Assembly: GCA_024277285.1 (NCBI GenBank) | Contig: JAJRVM010000001.1 | Coordinates: 1-28,183, forward strand | DNA length: 28,183 bases | Direction: 5' to 3' | Source of the DNA: Planctomycetota bacterium | Lineage (GTDB): Bacteria > Planctomycetota > Planctomycetia > Pirellulales > Pirellulaceae | Part shown: piece after piece, positions 16,534-25,111 of the stretch | Numbering within the stretch: position 1 is the first letter of the stretch | Layout: each line of letters starts with the position of its first letter | Program-made: the position numbers and the translations under genes | The notes under the pieces: model-generated | Told to the model about the DNA's origin: nothing | The model's input: only the letters and a program-made list of their open reading frames with translations | The model's database searches: none

Positions 16534-18399
16534 CTATTCAACCGGGTCCACGCCGACGTCGATCCATCCATTGTCGGCACTGAGCGACGAGACGGCCAAC
16601 GGCCCAAAAACATCCACCGGCTTCGGCAACGTAAACGTGTTAACCTTGTAGGTCTCGGCCAAGTCGCGTTCGAGCATGCGCGTTATCAACCGACGTGCCG
16701 CGATCTCGCGAGCGCCCAAACGCCGGCGGCCCGTACTTTCGAAGTCGCGTGGAACGACTTCCGGATCGCCCGTTCGGCTGGCCAACACGCCATGGGCAGT
16801 TCGCGTGACACGATACCGCAACGTCATATTCATCGCCGGATATTTGCTGCGGTTCTTAATGAACCGATCCGCGCGCAACGTGACAACGACGACCGAATCG
16901 TCGATTTGCACGGTCAACGGCCGCTCATTTGCAAATACGATTTGCAGCGACTCGCGGCTATCCACCGGCGTCGGTTCCACTTGCGGGCTGAACAACTGGC
17001 CCAAAAACGCACGCAGCTCTGCCTCGCTGATGGCGCGTCCGGCCAGTAGATTGGCACTCATGTTATTCAACGCGGTCTCGTGAATCTGCGCGTGCAGCGC
17101 CGCCTGCTTCGACGTGGCTGGTGGTGGACAGGGCGCACCGGTTTGCGTGCGATTGGCCAACAGCATGTCAACGCGAGCCTCTCGCGCATCGCTGGCAGGC
17201 CGAAAAACGCGTGGGAATGTTTCGTGCCGTATCAGTGGGTTGCGAAACCGAGTTACGAACCCGCGTTGCATCTCGCCCACACGCGTTTGCAACTCCTCGC
17301 TCAACTGCTGCTCCAGCCGCTGTTGAGCGTGGCGTGAAGCGATACCGTCGGCCTGCGGTTGAGTTCTAACCGCTCGGCGCCGGGCCGCTGCAGCGATCAC
17401 GCCATCGGCGATCCGGCTATGATAAGTTGTCCAGATCGACGTCGGCTTTCCAGTCGCGGCGACGTCTGCCCGTACGTTCCCAACTCGAAACCCATCTTTA
17501 CTGAACTCGATCGTCCCGGTGGCTTGCACATCGGCAACACCGACCAGATTCGCGCGCACCGGACCGTGGTAGCCGCGTCCCGTCGTCCGCGCAGCGCCGT
17601 GCAAACGTGCCTCAAGCCGCGCCCCGTGCTCCACACAAACCGGAAAGAGCATCATGGTACCGACCAAGTGCGACGTGCCGCGAATCGTGGTACCCAAGAT
17701 GCAATCGGTCAACGGATCTTTTCGATCAACGGCTTCGCGCGTAAACCGGCTTATGAACGACTGGGAAACGGACAAGCGGACATTTGCTTCCGGAGCGAGT
17801 TCACGTGCCGCCGCCACCACAGCCGGAATCTGTTCATATCGAGCGAACCATGACAATTGCAGTGCAGCTTCCTGCAACGTTGCACCATCGGCCGTTACTC
17901 GCATCAACTCGACCAATTCACCAAGCCGCTCGAGCCGTCGATCAAACGCCGCGTGAATCTGGTCATTATTGAGAGCCAACCGTCGATGATAATATCGCCA
18001 TAAACTGGTGCGCAGCCGCATGATCGCCGGCAGTTCCAAGCCAGAATAATCGCGTGTGAAAGGCTCGATCAGCTGCTCCAACTCCGCCACATCCGCCGTC
18101 GCGTCGCTGGCCAATGCAGCGGTCAGCCGGTCCCATCGCAAGTACTCTTTCCAATCCTTCCCGTTGGCGCCGGCAGCGTCCAGGACCGTTCCCAACGCGG
18201 CCAACCGCCCGGCCGACTCGACCTTGGCGAGCGTCACATCATGGTCCGTCGTTTCGCGAAACGCGTCTGTCGCCTTTTGAATGAGATCGATGACGTTGTC
18301 GTATTCACTGCCGGCCCCCAACGCCGAATGCACCAGGCCACTTGCCAACAGCATGAGACCGAGGGAGCAGCCTAACGGGATGATGGTTCGTTTACTCAT
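16534..18399 (-). CDS. secreted protein of unknown function (621 aa)
   Basis: I do not recognise a named family. The N-terminus is a signal peptide (MSKRTIIPLGCSLGLMLLASGLVHSALG, cleavage probably after ALG). Residues about 30-210 look mainly helical; about 230-330 form a beta-rich part with HGAARTTGRGYHGPVRANLVG and a VQATGTIEFSKDGF stretch; a central Arg/Gln-rich helical section follows, with a low-complexity CPPP turn; the C-terminal 170 residues are again beta-rich (VVVVTLRADRF, MNMTLRYRV). No catalytic motif stands out. It resembles the large, lineage-restricted exported proteins common in planctomycetes, but that is an impression. The start ATG at 18399 has no obvious Shine-Dalgarno. 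It is flanked by the 107-bp repeats downstream and a 490-bp gap upstream. Confidence 0.85.
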   Translation of the reverse strand: MSKRTIIPLGCSLGLMLLASGLVHSALGAGSEYDNVIDLIQKATDAFRETTDHDVTLAKVESAGRLAALGTVLDAAGANGKDWKEYLRWDRLTAALASDATADVAELEQLIEPFTRDYSGLELPAIMRLRTSLWRYYHRRLALNNDQIHAAFDRRLERLGELVELMRVTADGATLQEAALQLSWFARYEQIPAVVAAARELAPEANVRLSVSQSFISRFTREAVDRKDPLTDCILGTTIRGTSHLVGTMMLFPVCVEHGARLEARLHGAARTTGRGYHGPVRANLVGVADVQATGTIEFSKDGFRVGNVRADVAATGKPTSIWTTYHSRIADGVIAAAARRRAVRTQPQADGIASRHAQQRLEQQLSEELQTRVGEMQRGFVTRFRNPLIRHETFPRVFRPASDAREARVDMLLANRTQTGAPCPPPATSKQAALHAQIHETALNNMSANLLAGRAISEAELRAFLGQLFSPQVEPTPVDSRESLQIVFANERPLTVQIDDSVVVVTLRADRFIKNRSKYPAMNMTLRYRVTRTAHGVLASRTGDPEVVPRDFESTGRRRLGAREIAARRLITRMLERDLAETYKVNTFTLPKPVDVFGPLAVSSLSADNGWIDVGVDPVE

Positions 18400-18888
18400 G
18401 AAGCCGCGTCAGTAGCGTAGGGGAAGTGGTCGAGGAAAAAAACGAAACGGCGCTTTCAGTGTGCGATTGTCACTAGCTGATGGTCAGTCCATGAAGGCAC
18501 GTGGCAGCAGTTTGAAAACGCTCCGTTGACAATTCGGCTGAAAGCTGGCGAGTTCAACTAAGGGTAATTCCACAAGCGATCGTGCCGGAGAATGCCGCTG
18601 GCCCCAAAAAAAAGGGGGGGGGGAGCATCCTACTCAGCACGTGGGGGCGTTCCGCGACCATCTCGGACGCGTCCGTTCGAGGCGGCCAAACAGGACCAAC
18701 CTCTCATCAGAATCGGATCACTGGGTTGTAGCCAGACACCAAAAGCCAGGCAAACCGCTCGATTCGGTCGGCCGCCGTGCGAAAACAATCAATCGATTGG
18801 GTCATAGCGCCCCCCCCAATCATCACAACTCGTTTTTTGGCACGATCGTACCAGGCAGCCCAAGCTGCATACACGGCGCCGAACTCGA
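18400..18888. other. intergenic region with homopolymer tracts
   Basis: About 490 bp between two minus-strand genes. It includes CCCC-A8-G10 at 18602-18623 and a C8 tract at 18810-18817. The promoter for the 621-aa secreted protein must lie in the first part. I see no gene or clear terminator for pyruvate kinase. Confidence 0.6.
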
Positions 18889-20307
18889 CTACTCGATCGT
18901 CATCACAACGAGACCGTTCGTATTGCCTGGCACATCAAACGGATGTCCCGCCAGGACGATGATTCGTTCGCCGGGCTTGGCGATCCCCAATTCCATGCAA
19001 GTCCGTGACGCCAGGTTCACCGCGCCAATGGTGTCTCGCGGCGTTTCCGTCTGGTGTGGCATCACCCCATGGAAGAGACAGCAGCGCCGCAGCGTGTGTG
19101 GGTTTGAAGACAGTGCGACGATGGGGCAGGCGGGACGCGTCTTCGCCAACAGTTGGGCCGTTCGGCCACTGACCGTGAATACGGCGACCGCTGCCAAGCT
19201 CTGCGTCTGCATTATCTCATTCACGGCGCGCGCCAACGCGGCCGTCGTGCTGGCACGATGTATCGACAGATGGCTCGCCACGCCATGCACGTCCTGGAAC
19301 GTGTCAGCCGCCATAACCGTGCGACGCATGGCGTTGACCGCCGGCACGGGATACTTTCCGATCGCCGACTCGGCCGAGAGCATCACGGCATCGACCCGAT
19401 CGAACACGGCGTTCGCCACATCAGACACTTCGGCGCGCGTCGGTCGAGGCGAAGTGATCATGCTCTCCATCATCTCGGTCGCGATGATGCAGGGTTTCGC
19501 CTCGAGTTCACACTTGTGCGCGATCGTTTTCTGCGTGATCGGAACCGACGGAAAATCCATCTCGACACCAAGATCACCACGAGCAACCATGACGGCGTCA
19601 GCCGTTTCGATAATGGAATCGATCTGGTTGATGGCCTGCGGCTTCTCGATCTTGGCAATAATCCGCGCATCGCAGTGGCGCTCGTTCAACAATTCACGTA
19701 ATTGCTGTACATCCTCCTGGCGTTGTACGAACGAGAGGGCGACGTAGTCGAAATCGCGTGTGGCGATCCACTCGACGTCCGCGCGGTCCTTTTCCGTGAG
19801 AGCGGGGATGTTCAACTGAGTTTGTGGCAGGTTGACCCCCTTGCCGCTCGAAAACATACCTCCCACCATCACGCGACAGGTGAACTGCTCGGGTGATTGC
19901 ACTTCGGTAACTTCCAAGCGGATACGACCATCGGCCAACAAGATGGTTTCTCCCGATCGAACCAGATCGATCAACTCGGGCAACGTGGTGCAAAAACGGG
20001 TAGCGTCGCCCACCATTGCCTCGCGTTGAATCACTAACGACTGCCCCGTAACCAATTCGTGCGTTCCCTCACGCAGTAATCCGACGCGAATCTTCGGTCC
20101 GCACAAGTCGCCACAGATCGCGATCGGCCGGCCAGCCGCCCGTTCGGCAGCGCGAATCAACTCGATCGATGCCCCATGCGCTTCCCAATTGCCATGCGAG
20201 AAGTTGATCCGAAACATATCGACGCCCGCCTCAACCAACTCTCGCAGACGCTCTGCCGACGCGCTCGCCGGACCGACGGTCGCGACAATCTTGGTGCGTT
20301 TCCACAT
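18889..20307 (-). CDS. pyk: pyruvate kinase
   Basis: Cytoplasmic glycolytic enzyme that converts phosphoenolpyruvate and ADP to pyruvate and ATP; 472 aa, a normal length. Motifs: FRINFSHG (32-39), DLCGPKIRV (67-75), catalytic Lys and metal ligand in AKIEKP (K219, E221), MVARGDLG (D245), ATEMMESM (T277) and PTRAEVSDVANAV. The catalytic residues are retained, but family landmarks differ: ATEMM replaces ATQML and SAESA (311-315) replaces SGETA. Lys72, within LCGPKIRV, occupies the site where K+-dependent enzymes have Glu and K+-independent ones Lys, so activity without K+ is predicted. ATG at 20307 is chosen over an upstream start at 20328 because AAGGA lies 4-5 nt before it. It is monocistronic and divergent from the oxidoreductase. 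Confidence 0.95.
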   Translation of the reverse strand: MWKRTKIVATVGPASASAERLRELVEAGVDMFRINFSHGNWEAHGASIELIRAAERAAGRPIAICGDLCGPKIRVGLLREGTHELVTGQSLVIQREAMVGDATRFCTTLPELIDLVRSGETILLADGRIRLEVTEVQSPEQFTCRVMVGGMFSSGKGVNLPQTQLNIPALTEKDRADVEWIATRDFDYVALSFVQRQEDVQQLRELLNERHCDARIIAKIEKPQAINQIDSIIETADAVMVARGDLGVEMDFPSVPITQKTIAHKCELEAKPCIIATEMMESMITSPRPTRAEVSDVANAVFDRVDAVMLSAESAIGKYPVPAVNAMRRTVMAADTFQDVHGVASHLSIHRASTTAALARAVNEIMQTQSLAAVAVFTVSGRTAQLLAKTRPACPIVALSSNPHTLRRCCLFHGVMPHQTETPRDTIGAVNLASRTCMELGIAKPGERIIVLAGHPFDVPGNTNGLVVMTIE

Positions 20308-20686
20308 GAATCCTTCCCCCTGGGGCAAATTTATTGTCTTCGCAGTGAATTTGTCTATGGAACGAAATCGAGCACCTACCGACGAACAAGTGACAGCAAC
20401 GCCGACTAGTACGCGCGGTCAGCGTCGCTACGCGACCGTTGCTGGAACGCTGCCTGCATCCGTCGCCGAAGCTAACGTGCTCTCATCATCTTACGGTGGT
20501 AACTGGGCATGACCAAGTAGGTCACTCCGGCGCGACATCGTCTCCCACACTCGCATTCTCAGCTTTTGTCGCTCCAGACGCAACGTTTGAGACCTGGGAC
20601 CCTCACGCGCCGATTAGCGTCCTTTCCAATCACCACACAACGGGCTGTCACGCTCAAGCCTGAAATCCTAGCTGGACAGCGCCACC

Positions 20687-20706
20687 CGGCCGCCCAACGG
20701 CGGCCG
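20687..20706. repeat. hairpin CGGCCGCC-CAAC-GGCGGCCG
   Basis: A perfect 8-bp, all-GC stem with a 4-nt loop, between divergent genes, where a terminator is not expected. It is directly followed by the ATGACGAA cluster. Confidence 0.75.
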
Positions 20707-20717
20707 AGCAATGGCGA

Positions 20718-20751
20718 ATGACGAAATACCCAATGACGAAGGAATGACGAA
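20718..20751. repeat. ATGACGAA word cluster
   Basis: ATGACGAA occurs at 20718-20725, 20733-20740 and 20744-20751; the complement TTCGTCAT occurs at 20837-20844. The spacing (15 then 11 bp) is irregular. Similar words are common in planctomycete spacers in my recollection, so this may be a generic intergenic repeat. Confidence 0.6.
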
Positions 20752-20895
20752 ATCCGAAACGCGAATGCCGTTTGCGATGCGGCACGGCACAGGTCGTCCA
20801 CGGGAAAAGCCATCGACACTCGTCGTTCGGGCTTCGTTCGTCATTGGCAATGCGGCATTTGCGAACACGCGTGCTTGCAAAGTGGCACCGTCGAA

Positions 20896-20980
20896 CTCGA
20901 CTCTAGACTCCTGGCTCTCGACTCTCGACTCCTGGCTCTCGACTCTCGACTCCTGGCTCTCGACTCTCGACTCTAGACTC
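20896..20980. repeat. 21-bp tandem repeat (4 units)
   Basis: Units CTCGACTCTAGACTCCTGGCT (20896-20916), CTCGACTCTCGACTCCTGGCT twice (20917-20958) and a last, altered unit CTCGACTCTCGACTCTAGACT (20959-20979). A 7-bp subunit CTCGACT is visible inside. It ends about 77 bp before the oxidoreductase start, so it lies in its promoter or leader region. Confidence 0.92.
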
Positions 20981-21057
20981 GCGGTCGTGGTCCACGTTAG
21001 GATACGGGAAGCATGACGCGGTCAGGTGGCACTACTCGGCAACTGTGAAAGGTAACG

Positions 21058-22374
21058 ATGAGTAACAAGATAACTCGACGCATGTTTAATCGACGCTCGA
21101 GCGTCGCGATGGGATTGGCAGCCGCAACGACCAGCGCCGCGAGTGCAGCGCGCGTACTTGGGGCCAACGAGCGGATCCGGCTTGGGTTCATTGGCGTGGC
21201 CAACCGTGGTGGTCAGCTAATGGACGCATTCCTGACACACGACGATATCCAGGTTGTCGCGTTATGCGATGTGGACGAACGCGCGTTCATCAAGAGTCGT
21301 CCCAAGGTCAAGGGTGATGTGGACTTGGTACATGATTTTCGCAAGCTGTTAGACCGCAAGGACATCGACGCGGTCGCCATTGCGACCCCCGATCACTGGC
21401 ACGCTCTTCAAGCCGTATCGGCCTGCGACGCCCAGAAGGATGTTTACGTCGAGAAACCTCTTTCGGTTACGATCCACGAGGGGCGTCGCATCGTCAAAGC
21501 GGCTCGGCGCAACAAACGAGTAGTACAAGTCGGAACGCATCGCCGCAGCTCGCCACTCTATCAGGAACTAGCCAAGCGGACGCAAGCCGATCGCTACGGC
21601 AAGATCTGCGTCAGTCGAGCATATCGGTTGAGCAATATGTACCCCGACGGGATCGGCAAGAAGAAACCGCAGCGTCCACCCGAGCAGCTTGACTGGGACA
21701 TGTGGCTGGGGCCACGCCCGTGGCAATCGTACCAGGAAACGATCTGCCCCTACCGCTTTCGATGGTGGCAACTCTTCTCGTCGCAGATGGGCAACTGGGG
21801 AGTCCACTACTTGGACGCGATCCGTTGGTGTACCGGCGAATTGGCACCGCAGTCAATCAACGCGATGGGAGGGTGTTTTGCCGTCGATGACGATCGTACG
21901 ATTCCCGATACGATGGAAGTGACGTTCCAATTCGCCTCCGGCCGAATTGCCGTATTTGGACAGTACGAAACGAGTGGCAACCCCGTGTTTCCTTTTGGCG
22001 AGATCGAAATGCGTGGGACGCGCGGAACCGTCTATGCGAATGCGAATACGTTCCAGGTCACGCCTGAACGAGGTGGCCAGTTCCAGGACCGCAAACCACG
22101 GATGAAGCCTGAAGAATTGTCGCACCAGGGCGACAACGCACACTTGACCGTGCTGCACACGAGCAACTTTATCGACTGTATGCGGTCATGTGCCACACCC
22201 AACGCCGATGTGGAGATCGGACACCGCTCGACCACACTTAGCCTGCTCGCAAATATCTCCTTGAGCCTCGGACAGCGGCTCGAGTGGGATGCGGAAAAAG
22301 AGCAGTTCACGAACAACGATCAGGCGAACCAACTACTCCACTATGAATACCGTAAACCGTGGAAACTGGGATAA
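21058..22374 (+). CDS. Tat-exported Gfo/Idh/MocA family oxidoreductase
   Basis: A 438-residue NAD(P)-dependent oxidoreductase of the Gfo/Idh/MocA family, which usually acts on sugars or cyclitols. The N-terminus MSNKITRRMFNRRSSVAMG carries a twin-arginine signal (TRRMF, R7-R8), followed by an Ala-rich region, so the folded, cofactor-loaded enzyme should be exported. The Rossmann start is GFIGVANRGG (43-52); the family signatures are DHWH (112-115) and EKP (132-134, Lys133 as the likely catalytic residue). The C-terminal alpha/beta domain includes GNWGVHYLDAIRWCTG. The ATG at 21058 has GAAAGG 5 nt upstream. Planctomycetes hold many such paralogues and their substrates are mostly unknown. It is alone on its strand, with the tandem array at 20896-20980 in its upstream region. 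Confidence 0.93.
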   Translation: MSNKITRRMFNRRSSVAMGLAAATTSAASAARVLGANERIRLGFIGVANRGGQLMDAFLTHDDIQVVALCDVDERAFIKSRPKVKGDVDLVHDFRKLLDRKDIDAVAIATPDHWHALQAVSACDAQKDVYVEKPLSVTIHEGRRIVKAARRNKRVVQVGTHRRSSPLYQELAKRTQADRYGKICVSRAYRLSNMYPDGIGKKKPQRPPEQLDWDMWLGPRPWQSYQETICPYRFRWWQLFSSQMGNWGVHYLDAIRWCTGELAPQSINAMGGCFAVDDDRTIPDTMEVTFQFASGRIAVFGQYETSGNPVFPFGEIEMRGTRGTVYANANTFQVTPERGGQFQDRKPRMKPEELSHQGDNAHLTVLHTSNFIDCMRSCATPNADVEIGHRSTTLSLLANISLSLGQRLEWDAEKEQFTNNDQANQLLHYEYRKPWKLG

Positions 22375-22749
22375 CCGCAAAACCGGTGCCGATGACTTTG
22401 GCAAGAACGGTAGTAACCGTTCACGGAAACGAGAACGCGATTGGCACATTTAGAAAGGGACCGCTAATCAACGCGGATAGACGCTGATGAAAATTCGCTC
22501 CGCCGGGCGAGGCTCTCCGCCGGGCTTGCCCCGGCTGGGAGCACGACTGGTCGGCTACCAGCAGCTCGCCTTTCGTCTGTCGTCGGTCGAACGTGAAGTT
22601 TGCCATGAATCGTCGCTTTGCTGAGGCCGAATCAAGACGCGGTTGGCTTCACCGATGGCCTTCCCCCTTGCAACTCGGACGCCACTCGGAGCTGCAAAGA
22701 GTTTCTGTAACCGTTCACGGCCTTGGCCGTGAACGGTTGCGCGTTTCTG
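22375..22749. other. convergent intergenic region
   Basis: A 375-bp gap between the oxidoreductase and kptA stops. It holds GTAACCGTTCACGG at 22413-22426 and again as the left arm of the hairpin at 22707-22740, two CTCCGCCGGGC words (22498-22508, 22515-22525) and an ATCAACGCGGATAGACGCTGATG stretch typical of intergenic text. No gene is seen. Confidence 0.65.
22707..22740. terminator. long palindromic hairpin, putative bidirectional terminator
   Basis: CCGTTCACGGCC (22711-22722) pairs with 22725-22736 around TT; A-T pairs, one wobble and a G-C pair extend it to 16 bp. It stands next to the kptA stop at 22750 and between convergent genes. No T-run follows in either direction. GTTTCTGT flanks it as an 8-bp direct repeat (22701-22708 and 22743-22750). 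Confidence 0.6.
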
Positions 22750-23307
22750 TCAACAATCACGCTCCGGTAACTTGCGCAGCAACGACGCCGGCACATGATG
22801 GGTCAACCAGACGCCATTGGCGGAGCAATAGAACCGCATTCCCTGACGGTCCATTTCACCGGCGCGCACGGCGAGAATCACCGGCTTGCCACGCCGTTGC
22901 CCCACGCGCGTCGCGGTATCAATGTCCCTTGACAGGTGGACGTACTGCCGCGACCCAGGGCGCAGTCCGTGCTGCTTGATCGACGCCCAAAAACGCGCGA
23001 CCGTACCGTGATACAGTAGTTCCGGAGGCTCGATTGCCGACAGCTCCAAATCGACATCGACCGAATGCCCTTGCGCCGCACGAATGCGCCGTCCATCATC
23101 ACTCATCGTGAAACGCTGCTTGTCGTTTTCGCGCACAACACGGTCCAGCAACTCACGATCAATACGCTTGCCAGATCGTTGCGCGGCCTCAAGCAACACA
23201 TCAACGTCGACCCACCCGTTGGGATCGAGCGTCAGACCGATACGCTCCGGGTGGTGGCGCAGTACTAAGCTAAGAAACTTGCTGGTCTTGACAATAGCCT
23301 GCTTCAT
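22750..23307 (-). CDS. kptA: RNA 2'-phosphotransferase KptA/Tpt1
   Basis: A 185-residue NAD+-dependent RNA 2'-phosphotransferase. In fungi and plants Tpt1 removes the 2'-phosphate left at a tRNA splice junction, giving ADP-ribose 1'',2''-cyclic phosphate; the bacterial role is unclear because bacteria lack that splicing route. Family motifs are all present: SKFLSLVLRHHPE with R17 and H18, IRAAQGHS with R76, YHGT (99-102), HLS (124-126), VGQRRGKPV with R138 and FYCSANGVWLT (159-169), so the Arg-His-Arg-Arg active site appears intact. ATG at 23307 is chosen over TTG at 23316, with AAGGTG about 10 nt upstream. It is the last gene of a possible pair with the HEAT-repeat gene, 213 bp further along the same strand. 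Confidence 0.96.
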   Translation of the reverse strand: MKQAIVKTSKFLSLVLRHHPERIGLTLDPNGWVDVDVLLEAAQRSGKRIDRELLDRVVRENDKQRFTMSDDGRRIRAAQGHSVDVDLELSAIEPPELLYHGTVARFWASIKQHGLRPGSRQYVHLSRDIDTATRVGQRRGKPVILAVRAGEMDRQGMRFYCSANGVWLTHHVPASLLRKLPERDC

Positions 23308-23520
23308 GTCCGCCAAACACCTTAGAACGTTTTCTCGTATCTATTCAGACCTTATCACAAATGGGCCTTGTCGCAAAATGTCCTTTCACGCAGCCAAGTG
23401 ACACGTTACCCCGACCGTTACGCGGAGTAGCCGGGAGGCAATTCCAAGTTTTGAGACGAAGCCCCGTTGTGAAGCTCCGTTGTAAAGTGTCACTTTTGAC
23501 ATGAACTCTAGCTTGGCACA
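23308..23520. other. short spacer with 13-bp repeat
   Basis: It holds a 13-bp tandem pair, GAAGCCCCGTTGT (23458-23470) and GAAGCTCCGTTGT (23471-23483), and CACTTTTGACATG (23491-23503), which resembles the CACCTTTGACATG at 26070-26082. No gene or clear terminator for the HEAT-repeat gene is visible. Confidence 0.6.
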
Positions 23521-24717
23521 CTAATTCACCTGCCGCGCAAGATCGCGGAGCGTCTTCCGAACGATAGCACGGGTGGCTGCTTCGGGATGGTTTTGCAATT
23601 GCCGTAGTTGGCTTAGAAAGGGCCGCGTCTTGGGACCGAGTTTCACGAGCAGGCGTCTGGCATTCATGCGCACTTGTCGCGACTCGGCCGTCAACAGCGC
23701 AATGAGTTGAGGCACGTACGCGTTGGAGTCAGCGGCCAGTGAGGCGAGTGATTCACAGAGCGCCAGGCGGACTGCGGGATCGGAATCGGTCAACGACGCC
23801 ACCAGCGTTCCGAGTGCCGGGCGTGCCTGCTTGCCCATGCGCGCAACGCTTTGTGCCACGTAGCGGCGCACTTGCGGATCGGGGTGGCGCAGATAGCGCT
23901 GCAGCAGCGGCAGTGCCGGAGTGCCAACTCGGCCGAGCGCCTCGCTGGCAGCCGCGCGCAATGCATCTGACTGGTCGAATTCCATGGTTTCGATCAATGC
24001 AGGGACCGCCAACGCGGCACGACTGCCAATGGCACCGAGTGCGTAAACCGCCTTGCGGCGCACCGCTTCTGTTTCGTTCACGTTGCGCACGGCGCGCACC
24101 AACAGAGGTGCCGCCAGATCGGCCTCGGGTCCCATGTAACTAAACGCCTCGGCCGCCAATTCGCGCAACCGCGAAGCTTGTGCCGCGCCCATCGTGCTGT
24201 TGCCAGTTGGCTGATATTGCAGCAATCGGATCAATGCCGGCAGAACGTTCGGGTGCGCTGTGCCGATACGAGCTAACGCCTCGACCGGCAACGTCCGTTC
24301 CGCCAGTGCAATACGCTCGTCAAACAGCAGGTCCACCAACGCAGGAACGGCATCACGCGCGTGCACACCGTACAGCCCCAACGCACGCGCCGCCCAAGTA
24401 TAAGTTGGTTTGCCCAGCGAGTCGCGCTGTTGGATCTGCGCAATGAGAACGGGAATCGCCTCGCGCGAAGCCGCTCCCATACGCCCCAGTGTCATCGCAA
24501 ATGGACGGCGCACCTCGGCCGATAGATCTTGGTCCGCGATGATCGCAATCAGCGTCCTCACAACCGACGGGTCCTGCGGCTGTGATGGCTCCAGTTGCCC
24601 AAGCCGCGTTTGCCACTGCGCAAGCGTCTGCCCATCGTAAAGTGCTGCATCGCCAGAGGGTGCAATGGACGTGACTAAGAACAGGAGTGGCAAGAACGTC
24701 ATCGGATTGCTTCGCAT
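23521..24717 (-). CDS. exported HEAT-repeat protein
   Basis: A protein of 398 aa made of about nine tandem helical HEAT/PBS-lyase-like repeats, each with a pattern such as AVPALIETM...ALRAAASEALGRVG. Such solenoids serve as protein-binding scaffolds; no enzyme motif is present. The N-terminus MRSNPMTFLPLLFLVTSIAPSGDA is hydrophobic and looks like a signal peptide with cleavage after GDA, so it is probably periplasmic. Start choice is uncertain: ATG at 24717 (used), ATG at 24702 or TTG at 24729, none with a strong Shine-Dalgarno. Secreted HEAT-repeat proteins are frequent in planctomycetes, often near c-type cytochrome genes, but none is here. The partner is unknown. Confidence 0.9.
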   Translation of the reverse strand: MRSNPMTFLPLLFLVTSIAPSGDAALYDGQTLAQWQTRLGQLEPSQPQDPSVVRTLIAIIADQDLSAEVRRPFAMTLGRMGAASREAIPVLIAQIQQRDSLGKPTYTWAARALGLYGVHARDAVPALVDLLFDERIALAERTLPVEALARIGTAHPNVLPALIRLLQYQPTGNSTMGAAQASRLRELAAEAFSYMGPEADLAAPLLVRAVRNVNETEAVRRKAVYALGAIGSRAALAVPALIETMEFDQSDALRAAASEALGRVGTPALPLLQRYLRHPDPQVRRYVAQSVARMGKQARPALGTLVASLTDSDPAVRLALCESLASLAADSNAYVPQLIALLTAESRQVRMNARRLLVKLGPKTRPFLSQLRQLQNHPEAATRAIVRKTLRDLARQVN

Positions 24718-25111
24718 CAGGCGGCTCAAACCGCGGCCAAGATCGTAAAGCGAACCGCTCGTCGCGATCCGCGATATTCGACGAACTGTATCTGCTTAGC
24801 CGATCGCAGCGTCTGACTGAGTCTGGGGCCCTCATTGAGCTTGCCCCGCATGTGAACGGGGACTCGCGACCGGTCGGCGAAATCGCTGGCCTTCGTGAGA
24901 CCGCCAGTGCAAACGAGACTCCACTTTGGGGCGCAACAGCCTACATCTTACTCCAAATTGCGGCGTCTGTTGCGACGTCGCCTGTTGCGGTGGAGAGAAG
25001 GGACGATTGAGATCCCGCAGCCATACCCGTGTACGCACCAGAATGGAGGCTACCGTACTGGCGAGGGGGGGACGAACGAGCATCGATACGGTGCTCGTGA
25101 CGGGTACCGCG
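24718..25111. other. intergenic region with hairpin
   Basis: A 394-bp gap between two minus-strand genes. The main structure is the inverted repeat at 25076-25098. A G7 run follows the GCGA at 25061-25064. Open frames in this stretch have low-complexity, shadow-like content. Confidence 0.55.
25076..25098 (-). terminator. possible terminator of the small tail-anchored gene
   Basis: ACGAGCA (25076-25082) pairs with TGCTCGT (25092-25098) around a 9-nt loop. On the minus strand it lies 13 bp beyond the stop at 25112. No T-run follows, so termination is only suggested by position. Confidence 0.35.

Larger units (their letters stand above)
20308..21057. other. divergent intergenic region with repeats
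   Basis: A 750-bp gap between pyruvate kinase (-) and the Gfo/Idh/MocA gene (+). It holds a GC-rich hairpin (20687-20706), three ATGACGAA words (20718-20751) with an inverted copy at 20837-20844, and a 21-bp tandem array (20896-20980). Promoters for both genes should be here; I could not place them. No credible gene is visible. Confidence 0.65.

Noticed and set aside
18641..19747. Long plus-strand open frame antisense to pyruvate kinase
   Set aside because: Its overlap is with the unambiguous pyruvate kinase gene; the translation has no domain and reflects codon structure of the opposite strand.
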